From [Pseudopropionibacterium] massiliense (GTDB lineage Bacteria > Actinomycetota > Actinomycetes > Propionibacteriales > Propionibacteriaceae): 64,000 bases of DNA. Both the position numbers and the translations under genes were made by a program. Positions 1-9,137 of the stretch are shown here, one piece after another. Where the stretch lies: positions 382,362-446,361 of the forward strand of contig NZ_LR027842.1 of assembly GCF_900607225.1 (NCBI RefSeq). Reading direction: 5' to 3'. A model generated the notes under the pieces. That model worked only from the letters and a program-made list of their open reading frames with translations. It was not told where the DNA came from and made no database searches. How positions within the stretch are numbered: the first letter of the stretch is position 1; each line of letters opens with the position of its first letter.

Positions 1-212
1 GGACGGGCACCAGGAACCCGCCCAGACCCCCCGGGCCGGCCCGGACGGCCGGGCTGACTACCAGACCCCGGCACCCTGATCTCAAACGTGCAGACACCAC
101 TTTTCATGCTTTCGCGCGCACACCGGACATTGCCCTCGGCGCGGGCCAGCTGCGGAGGCAGACCCACCCCTGCCAAGAGACAGGCCACAACAATGACGGT
201 GAGGTGTTTCAT
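1..212 (-). CDS. Secreted protein, N-terminal part only
   Basis: The start codon overlaps the stop of the upstream lipoprotein gene (ATGA), so the two genes are translationally coupled. The first 25 or so residues (MKHLTVIVVACLLAGVGLPP then ARAEG) form a typical signal peptide with a hydrophobic core and an A-R-A cleavage region. The mature part has two cysteines (about residues 30 and 41) and then a proline/glycine/arginine-rich stretch. The gene leaves the window at base 1, so no domain can be named. It could be a secreted partner of the lipoprotein; that is inference from coupling only. Confidence 0.6.
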   Translation of the reverse strand, partial: MKHLTVIVVACLLAGVGLPPQLARAEGNVRCARESMKSGVCTFEIRVPGSGSQPGRPGRPGGSGRVPGAR

Positions 213-856
213 GCCGGGCACCCCATCGCCCTATCGTTCGTGGCATCCCCGAACTTCCAGCCACCCTCGGTCTTGACCACGGTCACATTCCACTGGAGAT
301 ACCGCGACCGCTCCGGAGACGCCACGCTCTTGCCCGTCTGCAAGTCGATCACATCAACCTGCCCGACGTCCGTGCACATCTGCACATCCACCATCCGCAT
401 GCCATCAACCTCGACCGGCTCCGACGCACCCGTAATGTGAACAACCGTGGCCCCCGTCTGCACGTGCCCTTGCTGGCGATAGTCGTTCAGATCATCCATA
501 TCTATCTCCTGGGTCTGCCCTGTGGTGATGTCCTTCAAAGGCTGGAGATCAGCATCCGGATTGCTGAACACCTGGTCCGAGATACGGACGTACTCGATCA
601 CCGTGTTGGCTGCTTCCAACTGCTCCGAAGTGAAGGTCTCCGACGGCTGCGGCTTCACCGGCATCGACGAAACCGGCGACGACGGCGATGTCACAACCGG
701 CGACGACGGCGACGTCGCCACCGGCGAGGAGGACTGCTGAACACCAGCACCCCCGGACCCCGGACCACCAGAAGTCGACCCCTCACCACTACACGAACAC
801 ACCAACACAACAACCGCCACCCCCACCACAACGGCCCGCCCCACACAACCACTCAT
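209..856 (-). CDS. Putative lipoprotein, function unknown
   Basis: About 215 residues. The chosen ATG is preceded by GGAGG nine bases upstream; a longer in-frame extension exists but lacks a ribosome site. The N terminus has a hydrophobic stretch (VVVGVAVVVLV) ending in a lipobox-like VCSC, so the protein is probably lipid-anchored outside the membrane. A Ser/Thr/Pro-rich linker with repeated SSPV units follows, then a folded domain of about 130 residues with two cysteines. I do not recognise the domain; lipoproteins of this general build (linker plus small beta-rich domain) are common in Actinobacteria. It overlaps the next minus-strand gene by 4 bases. Confidence 0.65.
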   Translation of the reverse strand: MSGCVGRAVVVGVAVVVLVCSCSGEGSTSGGPGSGGAGVQQSSSPVATSPSSPVVTSPSSPVSSMPVKPQPSETFTSEQLEAANTVIEYVRISDQVFSNPDADLQPLKDITTGQTQEIDMDDLNDYRQQGHVQTGATVVHITGASEPVEVDGMRMVDVQMCTDVGQVDVIDLQTGKSVASPERSRYLQWNVTVVKTEGGWKFGDATNDRAMGCPA

Positions 857-1101
857 CACCCAACACCTCCATTGGTGCCACAACCCCGAACCAGCATCTC
901 CAACCCGGGAATCCCACGACACTAGAACCAACAACAGAACCCCACAGGACACCAGACGAAACTCTGACCAAAAGTTAAGGGCCCCGCGGGCGAGAGCAGT
1001 TCGTCAGGGTGGGTGGATCGGACCCGCGAGGGCCGGTGAACGAAGGGAATTGGTCCCGGGTGTTCAGCAGGCGGTCGGTGTCTGCGGTTACTCTGTTGGT
1101 C

Positions 1102-1944
1102 ATGCCCAGAGTCATGGCCGTCACCTTCGAGCAGTACGGCCGTCTGCATTACCTCGACCCGGGTGACGTCGACTACCGCATCGGCGACCAGGTGCTCTAC
1201 CCGACCGACGACGGCGCGGAGGTGGCGTGTGTGGTGTGGGCGCCGGAGGAGACGACTGTGGATGCTCCGCTGCCGAGATGCGTGGGGCGCGCCACGAAGG
1301 CGGATCTGAGGCGTGACGAAACCAATCGGGAACACCGCCGCCGGATCCGTGAGGTGGCGGTCGAGCGGATCACCGCCCACGGGCTGCCCATGAAGGTGAT
1401 GGCCACCGACTACATAGACTCCTCCAAGGAGTACGACAAGCTGGCGGTGATCTATTTCACGGCCCCCGGCAGGGTGGACTTCCGCGCCCTGATCGGTGAC
1501 CTGGCCCGCGCCGTCGGGGCGCGCATCGACCTGCGACAGATATCCTCCCGCGACACCGCAAGGCTGGCCGGTGGGGTGGGCATGTGCGGCCGGGAACTGT
1601 GCTGCACCCTGTTCCTCGATGAGGTGGAACCCGTCTCCATGCGGCTGGCGCGCAGCCAGAACCTGGCGGCCAACCCCCTCCAGATCCAGGGGGTCTGCGG
1701 GAAACTGTTGTGCTGCCTGGCCTTCGAACACCCGCTGTACGTGGATTTCCTGAACCGGGCACCGCAGATCGGGGAACAGGTCACCACCCCGGACGGCCCG
1801 GGCCGGGTGGTCGGACACGTGGTGCCGACGGGGGAGGTGGCGGTTCGGACCGCCGACGGTGTGAGACGCTGCCCGCTGATGCAGGTCTGTGTCAGGAACA
1901 AGAACCGAGTGGCGCACCACGCCACACCGGATGAGGAGAGTTGA
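1102..1944 (+). CDS. PSP1-domain protein, RicT (YaaT)-like
   Basis: 280 residues with the PSP1/RicT fold. Diagnostic are the paired cysteine motifs CGRELCC (about residue 165) and CGKLLCC (about 200), which in Bacillus RicT take part in Fe-S binding, and the conserved DLRQISSRDTARLAGGVGMC stretch. RicT family proteins act in RNA maturation with RicA/RicF in Bacillus; the role in Actinobacteria is less clear. A TACTCT -10 box at 1089-1094 lies seven bases before the ATG, which points to a leaderless transcript; ATG 1114 is an alternative start. The stop overlaps the start of the downstream hydrolase gene (TGATG). Confidence 0.8.
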   Translation: MPRVMAVTFEQYGRLHYLDPGDVDYRIGDQVLYPTDDGAEVACVVWAPEETTVDAPLPRCVGRATKADLRRDETNREHRRRIREVAVERITAHGLPMKVMATDYIDSSKEYDKLAVIYFTAPGRVDFRALIGDLARAVGARIDLRQISSRDTARLAGGVGMCGRELCCTLFLDEVEPVSMRLARSQNLAANPLQIQGVCGKLLCCLAFEHPLYVDFLNRAPQIGEQVTTPDGPGRVVGHVVPTGEVAVRTADGVRRCPLMQVCVRNKNRVAHHATPDEES

Positions 1945-3590
1945 TGCGAAGAGGGATTGTCTGGGTCCAGGGGATGTTGATCTTCCTCGCGGTCAGTCTC
2001 GTGGTGACGTTCTTCGCCAGCGGAATGCTGGCTCCGGGGAAGCAGCAGGCGACGGAGAAACCCACGGTCGGGCCGTCGGCACAACCCGCCCCCACCGTCG
2101 GCGACCAGAAACCCGGGGTGCCCGCGGTCCCCGTCTCCGAACACGAGACGTGGCCGCGCGAGGCAACCGAGAACCCCGACCGGCAGCTCGACGTCAAGGC
2201 ATCCAACCCGACGGTGCAGCTCCCGGCCGCCCTCGGCGACGACCTGACCCCCTACTGGCAGCAGTCCCTGAACTGGCAGCCCTGCGACGAGGCCCTGTGC
2301 GCCACCATGAAGGTGCCGCTGGACTGGGACAACCCCGGCAAGGCGGCGCTGGACATCAAGGTCACGAAGATGCCCTCCGCGAACCCGACGAAGGGCCCGC
2401 TGTTCGTCAACCCCGGCGGCCCCGGCGTGGAGGGGGGATCGTTCGCCACGAACCTGGGACGTGACAAGTGGAAGGGATACGACATCATCGCCTGGGATCC
2501 GCGCGGTTCCGGGGAATCCACCCACGTGCAGTGCGGCACCACCGAGCAGACGGACAAGGCCTATTTCGCGGACGGCACCCCGGACGACGAGGCCGAGAAA
2601 ACCGCCCTCGACGACGCCTGGGCCGCCTTCGCCCGGGAATGCCGGGAGGCATCCGGGGAACTGCTGGACCACATCTCCACCATCGAGAACGTCCGTGACC
2701 TCGACCTGCTGCGTTTCCTGACGGGGGCGGAGAAACTCAACTATCTGGGCGTCAGCTACGGAACCTTCATCGGCGCGATGTACGCGGAACTGTTCCCGGA
2801 ACGCACCGGACACATGGTGCTGGACTCCGCGGTCAACATCGCCCACGAGGGCGAGGTTCTCCAGGTCGAAGGTTTCGACACGGCCCTCGGGCTCTACGCG
2901 GACTGGTGCGCGAGGGAGGGATCCTGTTCCCTCGGGAACTCGCGCGACGATGTGATTTCCCGCATCAACTCCTTCCTGCACGGGCTCGACGCCAATCCGC
3001 TCACGGTGGGGGACCGGCAGGTGACGCAGGGGCAGGGCGCGACGGGCATCGCCTTGTTCCTCTACTCGGGGAAAGAGCTCTACCCGAGGCTGACCCAGCT
3101 CCTGGAGGCGGCGATGAGCGGCAACGGCAGGGCCATCCTCAAGGCCTCCGATTCCCTGATGGGTCGCACTGACAAGGGCTGGGAAACCGTCGCCTACGCC
3201 TTCCCGGCCATTCGGTGCGTCGACCAACCGGACGCCGGGGTCGCGGACACCGAGGCCGTGCGGCAACGAGCGGCCGAGAAGGCCCCGGTGTTCGGCGGCA
3301 ACATGGGTGCGGACCTGGTCTGCGAACGCTGGACCGCAACTTCCGCACCCAACCTGAAACTGACCGGCAAGGGTGCGGCACCGATCCTGGTGGTCGGGGC
3401 AACGGGGGACTCCGCCACCCCCTACCAGCAGGCCGTCAGCATGGCGAAGCAGCTTGAATCCGGGCATCTGCTCACCTACGACGGCCCCGGTCACGGTTCC
3501 ATCACAGCGGGAAACGCGTGTGTCGACGAGACGCTCACCGCCTACTTCGAGGACGGCACTCTTCCCGAGGACGGCAAGACCTGCAGTTGA
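1944..3590 (+). CDS. Membrane-anchored alpha/beta hydrolase, TAP/SlpD-type aminopeptidase family
   Basis: 548 residues. An N-terminal membrane segment or signal anchor (about residues 7-28) is followed by a proline-rich linker, then an alpha/beta-hydrolase domain. Visible elements are the oxyanion-side NPGGPG motif (about 155), the nucleophile elbow GVSYGTF (about 265), and a C-terminal lid/TAP-like segment with GDSATPYQQ and the catalytic-His region GPGHGS near the end. This is the build of Streptomyces SlpD/E and tripeptidyl aminopeptidases, so it probably releases short peptides from substrates at the outer membrane face. GAGGAG sits five bases before the ATG, and the gene is coupled to the upstream RicT-like gene. 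Confidence 0.8.
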   Translation: MRRGIVWVQGMLIFLAVSLVVTFFASGMLAPGKQQATEKPTVGPSAQPAPTVGDQKPGVPAVPVSEHETWPREATENPDRQLDVKASNPTVQLPAALGDDLTPYWQQSLNWQPCDEALCATMKVPLDWDNPGKAALDIKVTKMPSANPTKGPLFVNPGGPGVEGGSFATNLGRDKWKGYDIIAWDPRGSGESTHVQCGTTEQTDKAYFADGTPDDEAEKTALDDAWAAFARECREASGELLDHISTIENVRDLDLLRFLTGAEKLNYLGVSYGTFIGAMYAELFPERTGHMVLDSAVNIAHEGEVLQVEGFDTALGLYADWCAREGSCSLGNSRDDVISRINSFLHGLDANPLTVGDRQVTQGQGATGIALFLYSGKELYPRLTQLLEAAMSGNGRAILKASDSLMGRTDKGWETVAYAFPAIRCVDQPDAGVADTEAVRQRAAEKAPVFGGNMGADLVCERWTATSAPNLKLTGKGAAPILVVGATGDSATPYQQAVSMAKQLESGHLLTYDGPGHGSITAGNACVDETLTAYFEDGTLPEDGKTCS

Positions 3591-3648
3591 GGAGGCGCTT
3601 TCCCCACGTCGTGCGGATGAGTCCCGCTACCGGGTTTACCCTTGGTGC

Positions 3649-4449
3649 ATGTCTGCGATAAGCCGGTTCATCGACCGCATCTGGCCTCCCGCCTGGCTCT
3701 ACTCCACCTACGAGGCCCAGGTGATCAAGCAGCTGGATCGCTCCGCCATGCCCCGCCACGTCGCGGTGCTGGCGGACGGCAACCGGCGGTGGGCGCGACT
3801 CAACGCCCCCGGCCAGCCCCTCGTCGCGGGGTACCGCGCGGGGGCCGCGAAGCTGCAGCAGTTCGTCGAGTGGTGCGACGACATCGGCATTCCCGTCATC
3901 ACGCTGTGGGTGCTGAGCACCGACAACCTCGACCGCTCCGCCGCGGACGAACTGGAACCGCTGCTGGAGGTCATCGACGAACTGGTGGTGGCGCTGGCCG
4001 ACACGAGCCGGTGGCGGGTGCAGGCGGTCGGTGACCTCGACCTGCTGCCCACGGAGCGGGCCGCCAGCCTCAGGGCGTCGGCGGCCAGGACGGAAGCGGT
4101 GGAGGGCATGCACATCAACGTCGCGGTCAGCTACGGTGGCAGACACGAGCTGCGCGATGCCTTCAGGTCGCTGCTGGCGGAACGGGCCGCCCAGGGCCGC
4201 ACCCTGGAGGAGGTGGCGGCCACCGTCGAGATCGACGAGATCTCGGAGCACCTGTACACGAAGGGCCAACCGGATCCGGACCTGATCATCCGCACATCGG
4301 GGGAGCAGCGGCTCTCCGGTTTCCTGCTGTGGCAGTCGGCGCACAGCGAGTTCTACTTCTGCGAGGCCCTGTGGCCGGATTTCCGCAAGGTCGATTTCGT
4401 GCGTGCCCTGCGCAACTACACCCAGCGGGAACGCCGTTTCGGCCGGTAG
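3649..4449 (+). CDS. Cis-prenyltransferase (polyprenyl diphosphate synthase, UppS family)
   Basis: 266 residues. It condenses isopentenyl diphosphate onto allylic diphosphates with cis geometry to make the lipid carrier for cell-wall synthesis. The pyrophosphate-binding motif LADGNRRWAR (about residues 37-46), the central YGGRHEL motif and the C-terminal RTSGEQRLSGFLLWQ / EFYFCEALWPDF motifs are all present. The RRWA form resembles mycobacterial Z-farnesyl diphosphate synthase (Rv1086-like) more than the long-chain enzyme, so product length is uncertain. TACCCT (3637-3642) six bases before the ATG suggests a leaderless start. Confidence 0.88.
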   Translation: MSAISRFIDRIWPPAWLYSTYEAQVIKQLDRSAMPRHVAVLADGNRRWARLNAPGQPLVAGYRAGAAKLQQFVEWCDDIGIPVITLWVLSTDNLDRSAADELEPLLEVIDELVVALADTSRWRVQAVGDLDLLPTERAASLRASAARTEAVEGMHINVAVSYGGRHELRDAFRSLLAERAAQGRTLEEVAATVEIDEISEHLYTKGQPDPDLIIRTSGEQRLSGFLLWQSAHSEFYFCEALWPDFRKVDFVRALRNYTQRERRFGR

Positions 4450-4451
4450 GT

Positions 4452-5363
4452 TCAGCGGCTCAGCGCCGCCACCAGCTGCTCGATGGTCTCCTGTTTCGGG
4501 GTGCGGCCGTCGGGCAGGGTGATGTGCCGGGAGAAGTAGTCGCCGTGCGAGATCGGGCCCATGTCCACGGTGTGGATGCGGCCGTCCCTGACGGCGCGGC
4601 CGTAGGAGGACAGCGGGGCCGTGAACCAGCGTCCCGGGAAGGCGATGGTGCCCAGCGACTGGGTGCGGTCACGGCTGCCCTTCAGGTGCGTCAGCGAACC
4701 GATGTGATCCAACCCCGGGTCGTCGGCGTAGACCCCGCCGATGGAGACGACATCGACCTGCACGTCGTGGGCGGCCAGGAACCGTGCCACCCCGCAGGCG
4801 ATCTGCGCGCCACCGGAGTAGGCGATCAGCGTCACCGGGGCCGGGTTGTCGGGGTCGTAGCCCGCGTTCAGGAGGGAACGCCACACCACGCACGCGACCC
4901 CGAAGTTGTAGGTGCCGCCGTAGCGCGGGTCGGCGGAGACCAGCACCTGCATGACGTTGCGCAGGTTGATCAGGAAAGGCAGCGGCGACCAGGGGAACCG
5001 GCGTCGCGCCCAGTCCAGGCGACGCCACAACCAGGCGGTGGCGCGCTGCGGCAAGCCCCGGTTCTCCATGGCGTAGGGGAACACGTCCTCGGTGATGACC
5101 ACGTCGGGAAGTTGCTTCCGCACCTCCTCCAGCACCGCGTGTTCGCGGCGCGATATCGACCTGCCGTCGAGCACCGCGATGCCCGACAGATACACCGCGA
5201 ACCGCCGGATGCCGGTGGCGGGTTCGGGTTCCGGGGCCGGAAGGGAGGGCGTCGGGTAGCGTCGCGCCCACCATTCGAGGGATTCGAGGGGAGCCAGCAG
5301 GGCCAGGACGAGGACCACCAGCAGCGTCACCTCCAGCAGCACGAGAATCATCGGCCGGATCAC
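4452..5363 (-). CDS. Membrane-anchored alpha/beta-hydrolase-like protein
   Basis: 303 residues. The GTG start overlaps the stop of the upstream membrane gene (GTGA). Residues 1-25 form one transmembrane segment. The soluble part carries a serine-hydrolase-like elbow IAYSGGAQIA (about residue 160), a beta-alpha stretch VDVVSIGGVYAD, and a late histidine in ISHGDYF, so a Ser-His hydrolase is plausible. I cannot name a substrate. It ends three bases after the convergent prenyltransferase gene. Confidence 0.6.
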   Translation of the reverse strand: MIRPMILVLLEVTLLVVLVLALLAPLESLEWWARRYPTPSLPAPEPEPATGIRRFAVYLSGIAVLDGRSISRREHAVLEEVRKQLPDVVITEDVFPYAMENRGLPQRATAWLWRRLDWARRRFPWSPLPFLINLRNVMQVLVSADPRYGGTYNFGVACVVWRSLLNAGYDPDNPAPVTLIAYSGGAQIACGVARFLAAHDVQVDVVSIGGVYADDPGLDHIGSLTHLKGSRDRTQSLGTIAFPGRWFTAPLSSYGRAVRDGRIHTVDMGPISHGDYFSRHITLPDGRTPKQETIEQLVAALSR

Positions 5364-6010
5364 GGGACCGCCTTCGCCTCGACGGGAATGAACGGCGCCC
5401 CGGCCAGCACGTCCCTCGGAGCCAGGATCGCCGGGCGGCCCGTCACGAGGGTCCAGACGCGACCGGTGAGGTACCCGATGGGACGCCCGAGCAGCCGCGA
5501 GGCGAGCTGCATGATGCCCCAGGCCAGGCCGGTGGCGATCAGGGCCTGCCACCAGCTGGTCTCCATCGCCGAGATCACCATCAGCCACAGGCAGATCGCG
5601 CTCCAGCCCTGCAGGACGCGGCCGATCAGCAACCCGAGGTGGGGAATGAACACCAGGAACCCGTAGGCCAGGGGGGCGGTGGAGGACAGCGTCACCGCCA
5701 GCAGGTCGGCCAGGCGCATGCCGTGCTGGGTGATCGGGCCCGCCACGACCCACAGGATCAGCGCCTGGATGGCGTACAGCAGGGTGAGGAAGATTCCGCC
5801 GACCACCAGCATCGCCAGGAACCGCACACCCCTGACGCGGTTGATGAACAGCACGGCGCAGTGCCCGAGCAGGGTGGAGATCCCCGCCACCAGCGCGATG
5901 AGCCCGGCGGTGGGCAGGCCGGGCAACCCCAGGGAGGGGTCCTCGACCACCCGGAGCGAGGCAACGTCCCAGATGGTCGTCAGCCATCCGAAGAAATCCA
6001 CGCGTCCCAT
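5360..6010 (-). CDS. Polytopic membrane protein, unknown function
   Basis: 216 residues with about five hydrophobic segments (for example LIALVAGISTLLGHCAVLFI and FLAMLVVGGIFLTLLYAIQA). The ATG at 6010 is chosen because the protein then begins just before the first amphipathic segment; the ribosome site is weak. It is coupled by GTGA overlap to the downstream hydrolase-like gene, so the pair probably works together at the membrane. No family recognised. Confidence 0.55.
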   Translation of the reverse strand: MGRVDFFGWLTTIWDVASLRVVEDPSLGLPGLPTAGLIALVAGISTLLGHCAVLFINRVRGVRFLAMLVVGGIFLTLLYAIQALILWVVAGPITQHGMRLADLLAVTLSSTAPLAYGFLVFIPHLGLLIGRVLQGWSAICLWLMVISAMETSWWQALIATGLAWGIMQLASRLLGRPIGYLTGRVWTLVTGRPAILAPRDVLAGAPFIPVEAKAVP

Positions 6011-6058
6011 TGTCGCGGAACGCTTCCGGAATGAACGCCGGCCGCGCCGAATCCACAA

Positions 6059-6305
6059 GTTGGTTGAGCCCGTTTACGAGCGTCCCCATTTCAAGCTGGT
6101 TGAGCCGGCCTGCGAGCGTCAGCGAGTGGGCCGTGTCGAAACCATGGTGACTTTGTTTGGGGTCTTGGGGTCGGGTCTGTCTGTCGGCTGCCGGGTGGTT
6201 TCGACTCAGCCGTTCGCTGGCGCTCACGTGCTGGCTCAACCAGCTTCAGCGAGGGTTTCGACTCGGGCTGCTTCTTCGTCGCGGCCCGGCTCAACCGGCT
6301 TCAGA
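6059..6305. repeat. Dispersed palindromic repeat cluster (GGTTGAGCC/GTCGAAACC family)
   Basis: This fills the 310-base gap between a membrane gene and xseB. A short copy and a full copy run forward (full copy ends GTGTCGAAACC at 6143); two copies run in reverse (GGTTTCGAC at 6197 and 6254, ending in GGCTCAACC). Forward and reverse arms are separated by a G/T-rich spacer, giving a long imperfect hairpin, as in REP/BIME elements. No reading frame is supported here. Confidence 0.75.
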
Positions 6306-6320
6306 AAGGGGCTTCATGCC

Positions 6321-6518
6321 TCACTGTTCGGCGGTCTGCTTCTCGACGGCGGCCTTCGCCTCGTCCAGATGGGCCTGGCAGATGGCGGCCAGTTCCTCGC
6401 CGCGTTTCCACAGCGCCATCGACTCCGCCAGCGTCACCCCGCCCGACTCCAGTGTGGCGACGGTTGTGGCCAGCTCGTCGCGGGCCTCCTCGTAGGACAG
6501 TTTCGTGGGTTTGGTCAT
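6321..6518 (-). CDS. xseB: Exodeoxyribonuclease VII small subunit
   Basis: 65 residues, the usual length of XseB. The family core LSYEEARDELATTVATLESG and the amphipathic helix around LAESMALWKRGEELAAICQA are clear. XseB binds the coiled-coil region of XseA and is needed for single-strand DNA exonuclease activity. AAGGAG precedes the ATG, which overlaps the xseA stop (ATGA). Confidence 0.93.
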   Translation of the reverse strand: MTKPTKLSYEEARDELATTVATLESGGVTLAESMALWKRGEELAAICQAHLDEAKAAVEKQTAEQ

Positions 6519-7735
6519 CTGTGCTCCTTCGGGTGACCGGCCTGCGTGACGAGGGTGAGTTCGCCGTCGGTCAGGTGGGCCGTCAACGTGCTCCCGACGG
6601 GGGCGTCGGCAACGCTGGAGACGGTGTGATGGGCCTCGTCGACGAGCAGGGCGTAGCCGCGCTGCAGGGTGGCGGCGGGGGACAGGGCCCGTACCGTCGA
6701 CAGCCGGGAGGCAAGTTCGGTTCGTCTGCTGGCGAGCTGCTGGTCGATGGCGCTGCGGAGCCGGTGACGCAGCAGGGCGAGGTGGTCGCGGTGCCCCTCC
6801 AGGGCGGCCGCGGGGCCGGCGAGGACGGGACGTCGCCGCAGCTCCGCGAGCTCCTGGTCGGCCTGCCCGATCCGCGCCTCGACGGCCTGCCTGAGCCTGG
6901 TACGGGCCAGGGCGATGAGGTCCTGCTCGGCAGCGAACTCCGGGACGATGCGCGAGGCCGCGTCGGTGGGGGTGGAGGCCCGCAGGTCGGCGACGAAATC
7001 CAGCAGCGGGGTGTCGGACTCGTGCCCGATGGCGGAGACCACCGGGGTGCGGCAGGCCGCGACCGCCCGCACCAGCCCCTCGTCGGAGAACGGCAGCAGA
7101 TCCTCCAGGGCCCCGCCGCCGCGGGCGATGACGATGACGTCGACATCCGGGTCCTCGTCAAGATCCTGGAGGGCCTGCATCACCGACGTGGAGGCGTTCG
7201 GCCCCTGCACCGGCGAGTGTGCGACGGTGAAACGCGCCGGCCAGCGGCGGGCCACGTTGCGCAGCACGTCGCGTTCGGCGTCGGAATCCTTACCGGTGAT
7301 CAACCCGATGCGCCGGGGCAGCAATGGCAGCGGGCGTTTGCGGTGGGGATCGAACAGGCCCTCGGCCTGGAGTTTGCGGCGCCGCGCCTCCAACTCGGCC
7401 AGCAACCTGCCGACCCCCACCACCCGCAGCTCCAGGCATTCGAAGCTGAGCGATGAGGTGGGTTCCCACACCCGCGGTTTCAGGCGTACCACCACCTGCG
7501 ACCCCTCCGGAAGCGGGCCCGCCGCATCCAGTACGAAGGCCGTGGTCGTCACCGAGCAGGAGACATCGGTGAACCGATCCCTCAGGGTGAGGAACTGGGT
7601 GGGTGCGGCGCGGCGTTTGATCTCGATGACCTGCGCTTCCACCCAGATCTCGCCGAGCCTGCCCACCCAGTCCGCAACTGCACCGACGACTCTCTCCAAC
7701 GGCTGCGGATGCTCGGGGGAACTGGTCAGGGCCAT
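6515..7735 (-). CDS. xseA: Exodeoxyribonuclease VII large subunit
   Basis: 406 residues. An N-terminal OB-fold (roughly residues 20-115) is followed by the catalytic domain with PRRIGLITGKDSDAERDVL, VIVIARGGGALEDLLPFSDE, and SAIGHESDTPLLDFVADLRA, then a coiled-coil region and a C-terminal segment (RGYALLVDE). It degrades single-stranded DNA from both ends with XseB. The start at 7735 is favoured because a TAGGCT -10 box ends eight bases upstream (leaderless); an ATG ten codons further upstream would lie before that box. Confidence 0.93.
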   Translation of the reverse strand: MALTSSPEHPQPLERVVGAVADWVGRLGEIWVEAQVIEIKRRAAPTQFLTLRDRFTDVSCSVTTTAFVLDAAGPLPEGSQVVVRLKPRVWEPTSSLSFECLELRVVGVGRLLAELEARRRKLQAEGLFDPHRKRPLPLLPRRIGLITGKDSDAERDVLRNVARRWPARFTVAHSPVQGPNASTSVMQALQDLDEDPDVDVIVIARGGGALEDLLPFSDEGLVRAVAACRTPVVSAIGHESDTPLLDFVADLRASTPTDAASRIVPEFAAEQDLIALARTRLRQAVEARIGQADQELAELRRRPVLAGPAAALEGHRDHLALLRHRLRSAIDQQLASRRTELASRLSTVRALSPAATLQRGYALLVDEAHHTVSSVADAPVGSTLTAHLTDGELTLVTQAGHPKEHR

Positions 7736-7787
7736 GTCAGGGAGCCTACCCATGCAACCCGACATTTATTCGGACTAGGCTAGGAAC
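7736..7787. promoter_or_regulatory. Divergent leaderless promoters (twin TAGGCT -10 boxes)
   Basis: The 52 bases between xseA and the next plus-strand gene hold TAGGCT on the minus strand (7748-7743) and TAGGCT on the plus strand (7776-7781). Each sits 6-7 bases before its start codon, which fits leaderless transcripts in both directions. Confidence 0.55.
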
Positions 7788-8186
7788 ATGAGTCAGCAGC
7801 CCCTCGACAGATCCGAATTTGAAGCCGCGCTCTCGGCCCGGAAAGACCTCGGTCCGGAGATGGAACCTGCGCTCGTCGATTCGTTCGCTGAGAAAGTGGT
7901 CGCCGAGATCAGGCGCCAGCAGGCGACGACCCCGAGGCCGGGATTCCCGGCCCCGACCCTCACCCCTGCGCAGATGGCCTACATGCAACGCCGCAATCGT
8001 CCCTACAACCCGATGTTGTTGGCGGTGGTGTCGATGGCACTCGCGATTCCGTTGACAGCGATCGCGCTCTCGCTCGGTGGAATCTTTGGAATCATCATGG
8101 GTCTGGTGGTGTGGGCAGGCATTGTCGGCATCAACTTCGCCGCGGCGCTGGGCAACGTCAAATTCAACGATCCCCCGTCGCCCTGA
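7788..8186 (+). CDS. Small membrane protein, unknown function
   Basis: 132 residues. The N-terminal half is soluble and helical (DRSEFEAALSARKDLGPEME, then a helix ending AEIRRQ), followed by a Pro-rich spacer and two transmembrane segments (about 77-98 and 100-122). Proteins of this build (short helical head plus a membrane hairpin) are widespread in Actinobacteria and have no assigned role. The start follows the TAGGCT box directly. Confidence 0.6.
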   Translation: MSQQPLDRSEFEAALSARKDLGPEMEPALVDSFAEKVVAEIRRQQATTPRPGFPAPTLTPAQMAYMQRRNRPYNPMLLAVVSMALAIPLTAIALSLGGIFGIIMGLVVWAGIVGINFAAALGNVKFNDPPSP

Positions 8187-8272
8187 CGTTCGCCGAGTGG
8201 TTGACCACCCCGGCACATCGCGACTCCCGTCCCCGGAAAACACCGCTGGCGTGGTCGCTTAGTATCGGTGCC

Positions 8273-9082
8273 GTGAGCAGCAGGAAGGGACCTCGGAAAC
8301 CCGGGGGACATTCGCAGGGTTGGGTGCCGAACCATCACGGGGCCTGGGCGATGTTGATCATGCCCTACGTCATGGGGCTGATCTGGGCCATCGGGGCCGG
8401 ACGGTTCTCGTGGCCGCTGGCGTTGCTGGCCCCGGTGTGGGTGATCGGGTACTTCGCCTTCTTCGCGACGGCGACGTGGCTGAAGTCGAACTTCAAACCC
8501 AGGTATCGCCGCGCCGTGATCACCTACGGCGCGATCACCGCCGTTCTCGGCGTCCTGCTGCTGGCGCTGAAACCCGCGTGGTGGGCGTGGGCCCTGGTGT
8601 TCGGACCGCTGACCGGGATCGGGTTGTGGCTGGCGTGGAAACGCCGCGAGAGGTCACTGCTGTCCGGTTTCGTGACGGTGCTGGCCGCCACGGGACTGCC
8701 CTTGGTGCTCGGCTCGGAGGGGCCGCTCAACCTCGGTGGCCTGCCGGTGCTGGCGGGGGTGTCGCTGGCCTGCTTCGGGGACTTCTTCGGCACCGTGTTC
8801 TACGTCAAGACCAACGTGCGGGAACGCGGCCGGATGAGCTACATCGTCTACTCCGTCGCCTGGCACGCGGCCTGCGCGGTGCTGTTCGCGCTCGTCGACT
8901 TCCACCTGCCCCGCTGGTGGCTGGTGGCGTTCTTCGTCGCCTGCACGCTGCGGGCGTGGCTGGTGCCCTCGCTGGGGGTGATGAAGGGCCGCAAGGTGAC
9001 CACCAAGCAGCTCGGCTACACGGAGATGATCGCCACCGCGGCCCTGCTGGCGATCCTGATTCCCGGGGTGCTGATCGCCTGA
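8273..9082 (+). CDS. YwiC-like membrane protein
   Basis: 269 residues with about eight membrane helices. The N-terminal signature [19 protein letters not shown] is characteristic of the YwiC family, whose function is not established. GTG 8273 is chosen because TAGTAT (8260-8265) lies seven bases upstream, consistent with leaderless transcription; the open frame extends further upstream without a ribosome site. Confidence 0.75.
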   Translation: MSSRKGPRKPGGHSQGWVPNHHGAWAMLIMPYVMGLIWAIGAGRFSWPLALLAPVWVIGYFAFFATATWLKSNFKPRYRRAVITYGAITAVLGVLLLALKPAWWAWALVFGPLTGIGLWLAWKRRERSLLSGFVTVLAATGLPLVLGSEGPLNLGGLPVLAGVSLACFGDFFGTVFYVKTNVRERGRMSYIVYSVAWHAACAVLFALVDFHLPRWWLVAFFVACTLRAWLVPSLGVMKGRKVTTKQLGYTEMIATAALLAILIPGVLIA

Positions 9083-9137
9083 CCGGCGGCCGGCCGGAAG
9101 CGTCGAGGGGTGGTGCGCGCCCCGTACACTGGCCCGC

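Noticed and set aside
4329-5666. Long open frame on the plus strand over the two membrane genes
   Set aside because: Opposite strand of two well-supported coupled genes, no ribosome site, Gly/Arg/His-rich shadow composition.
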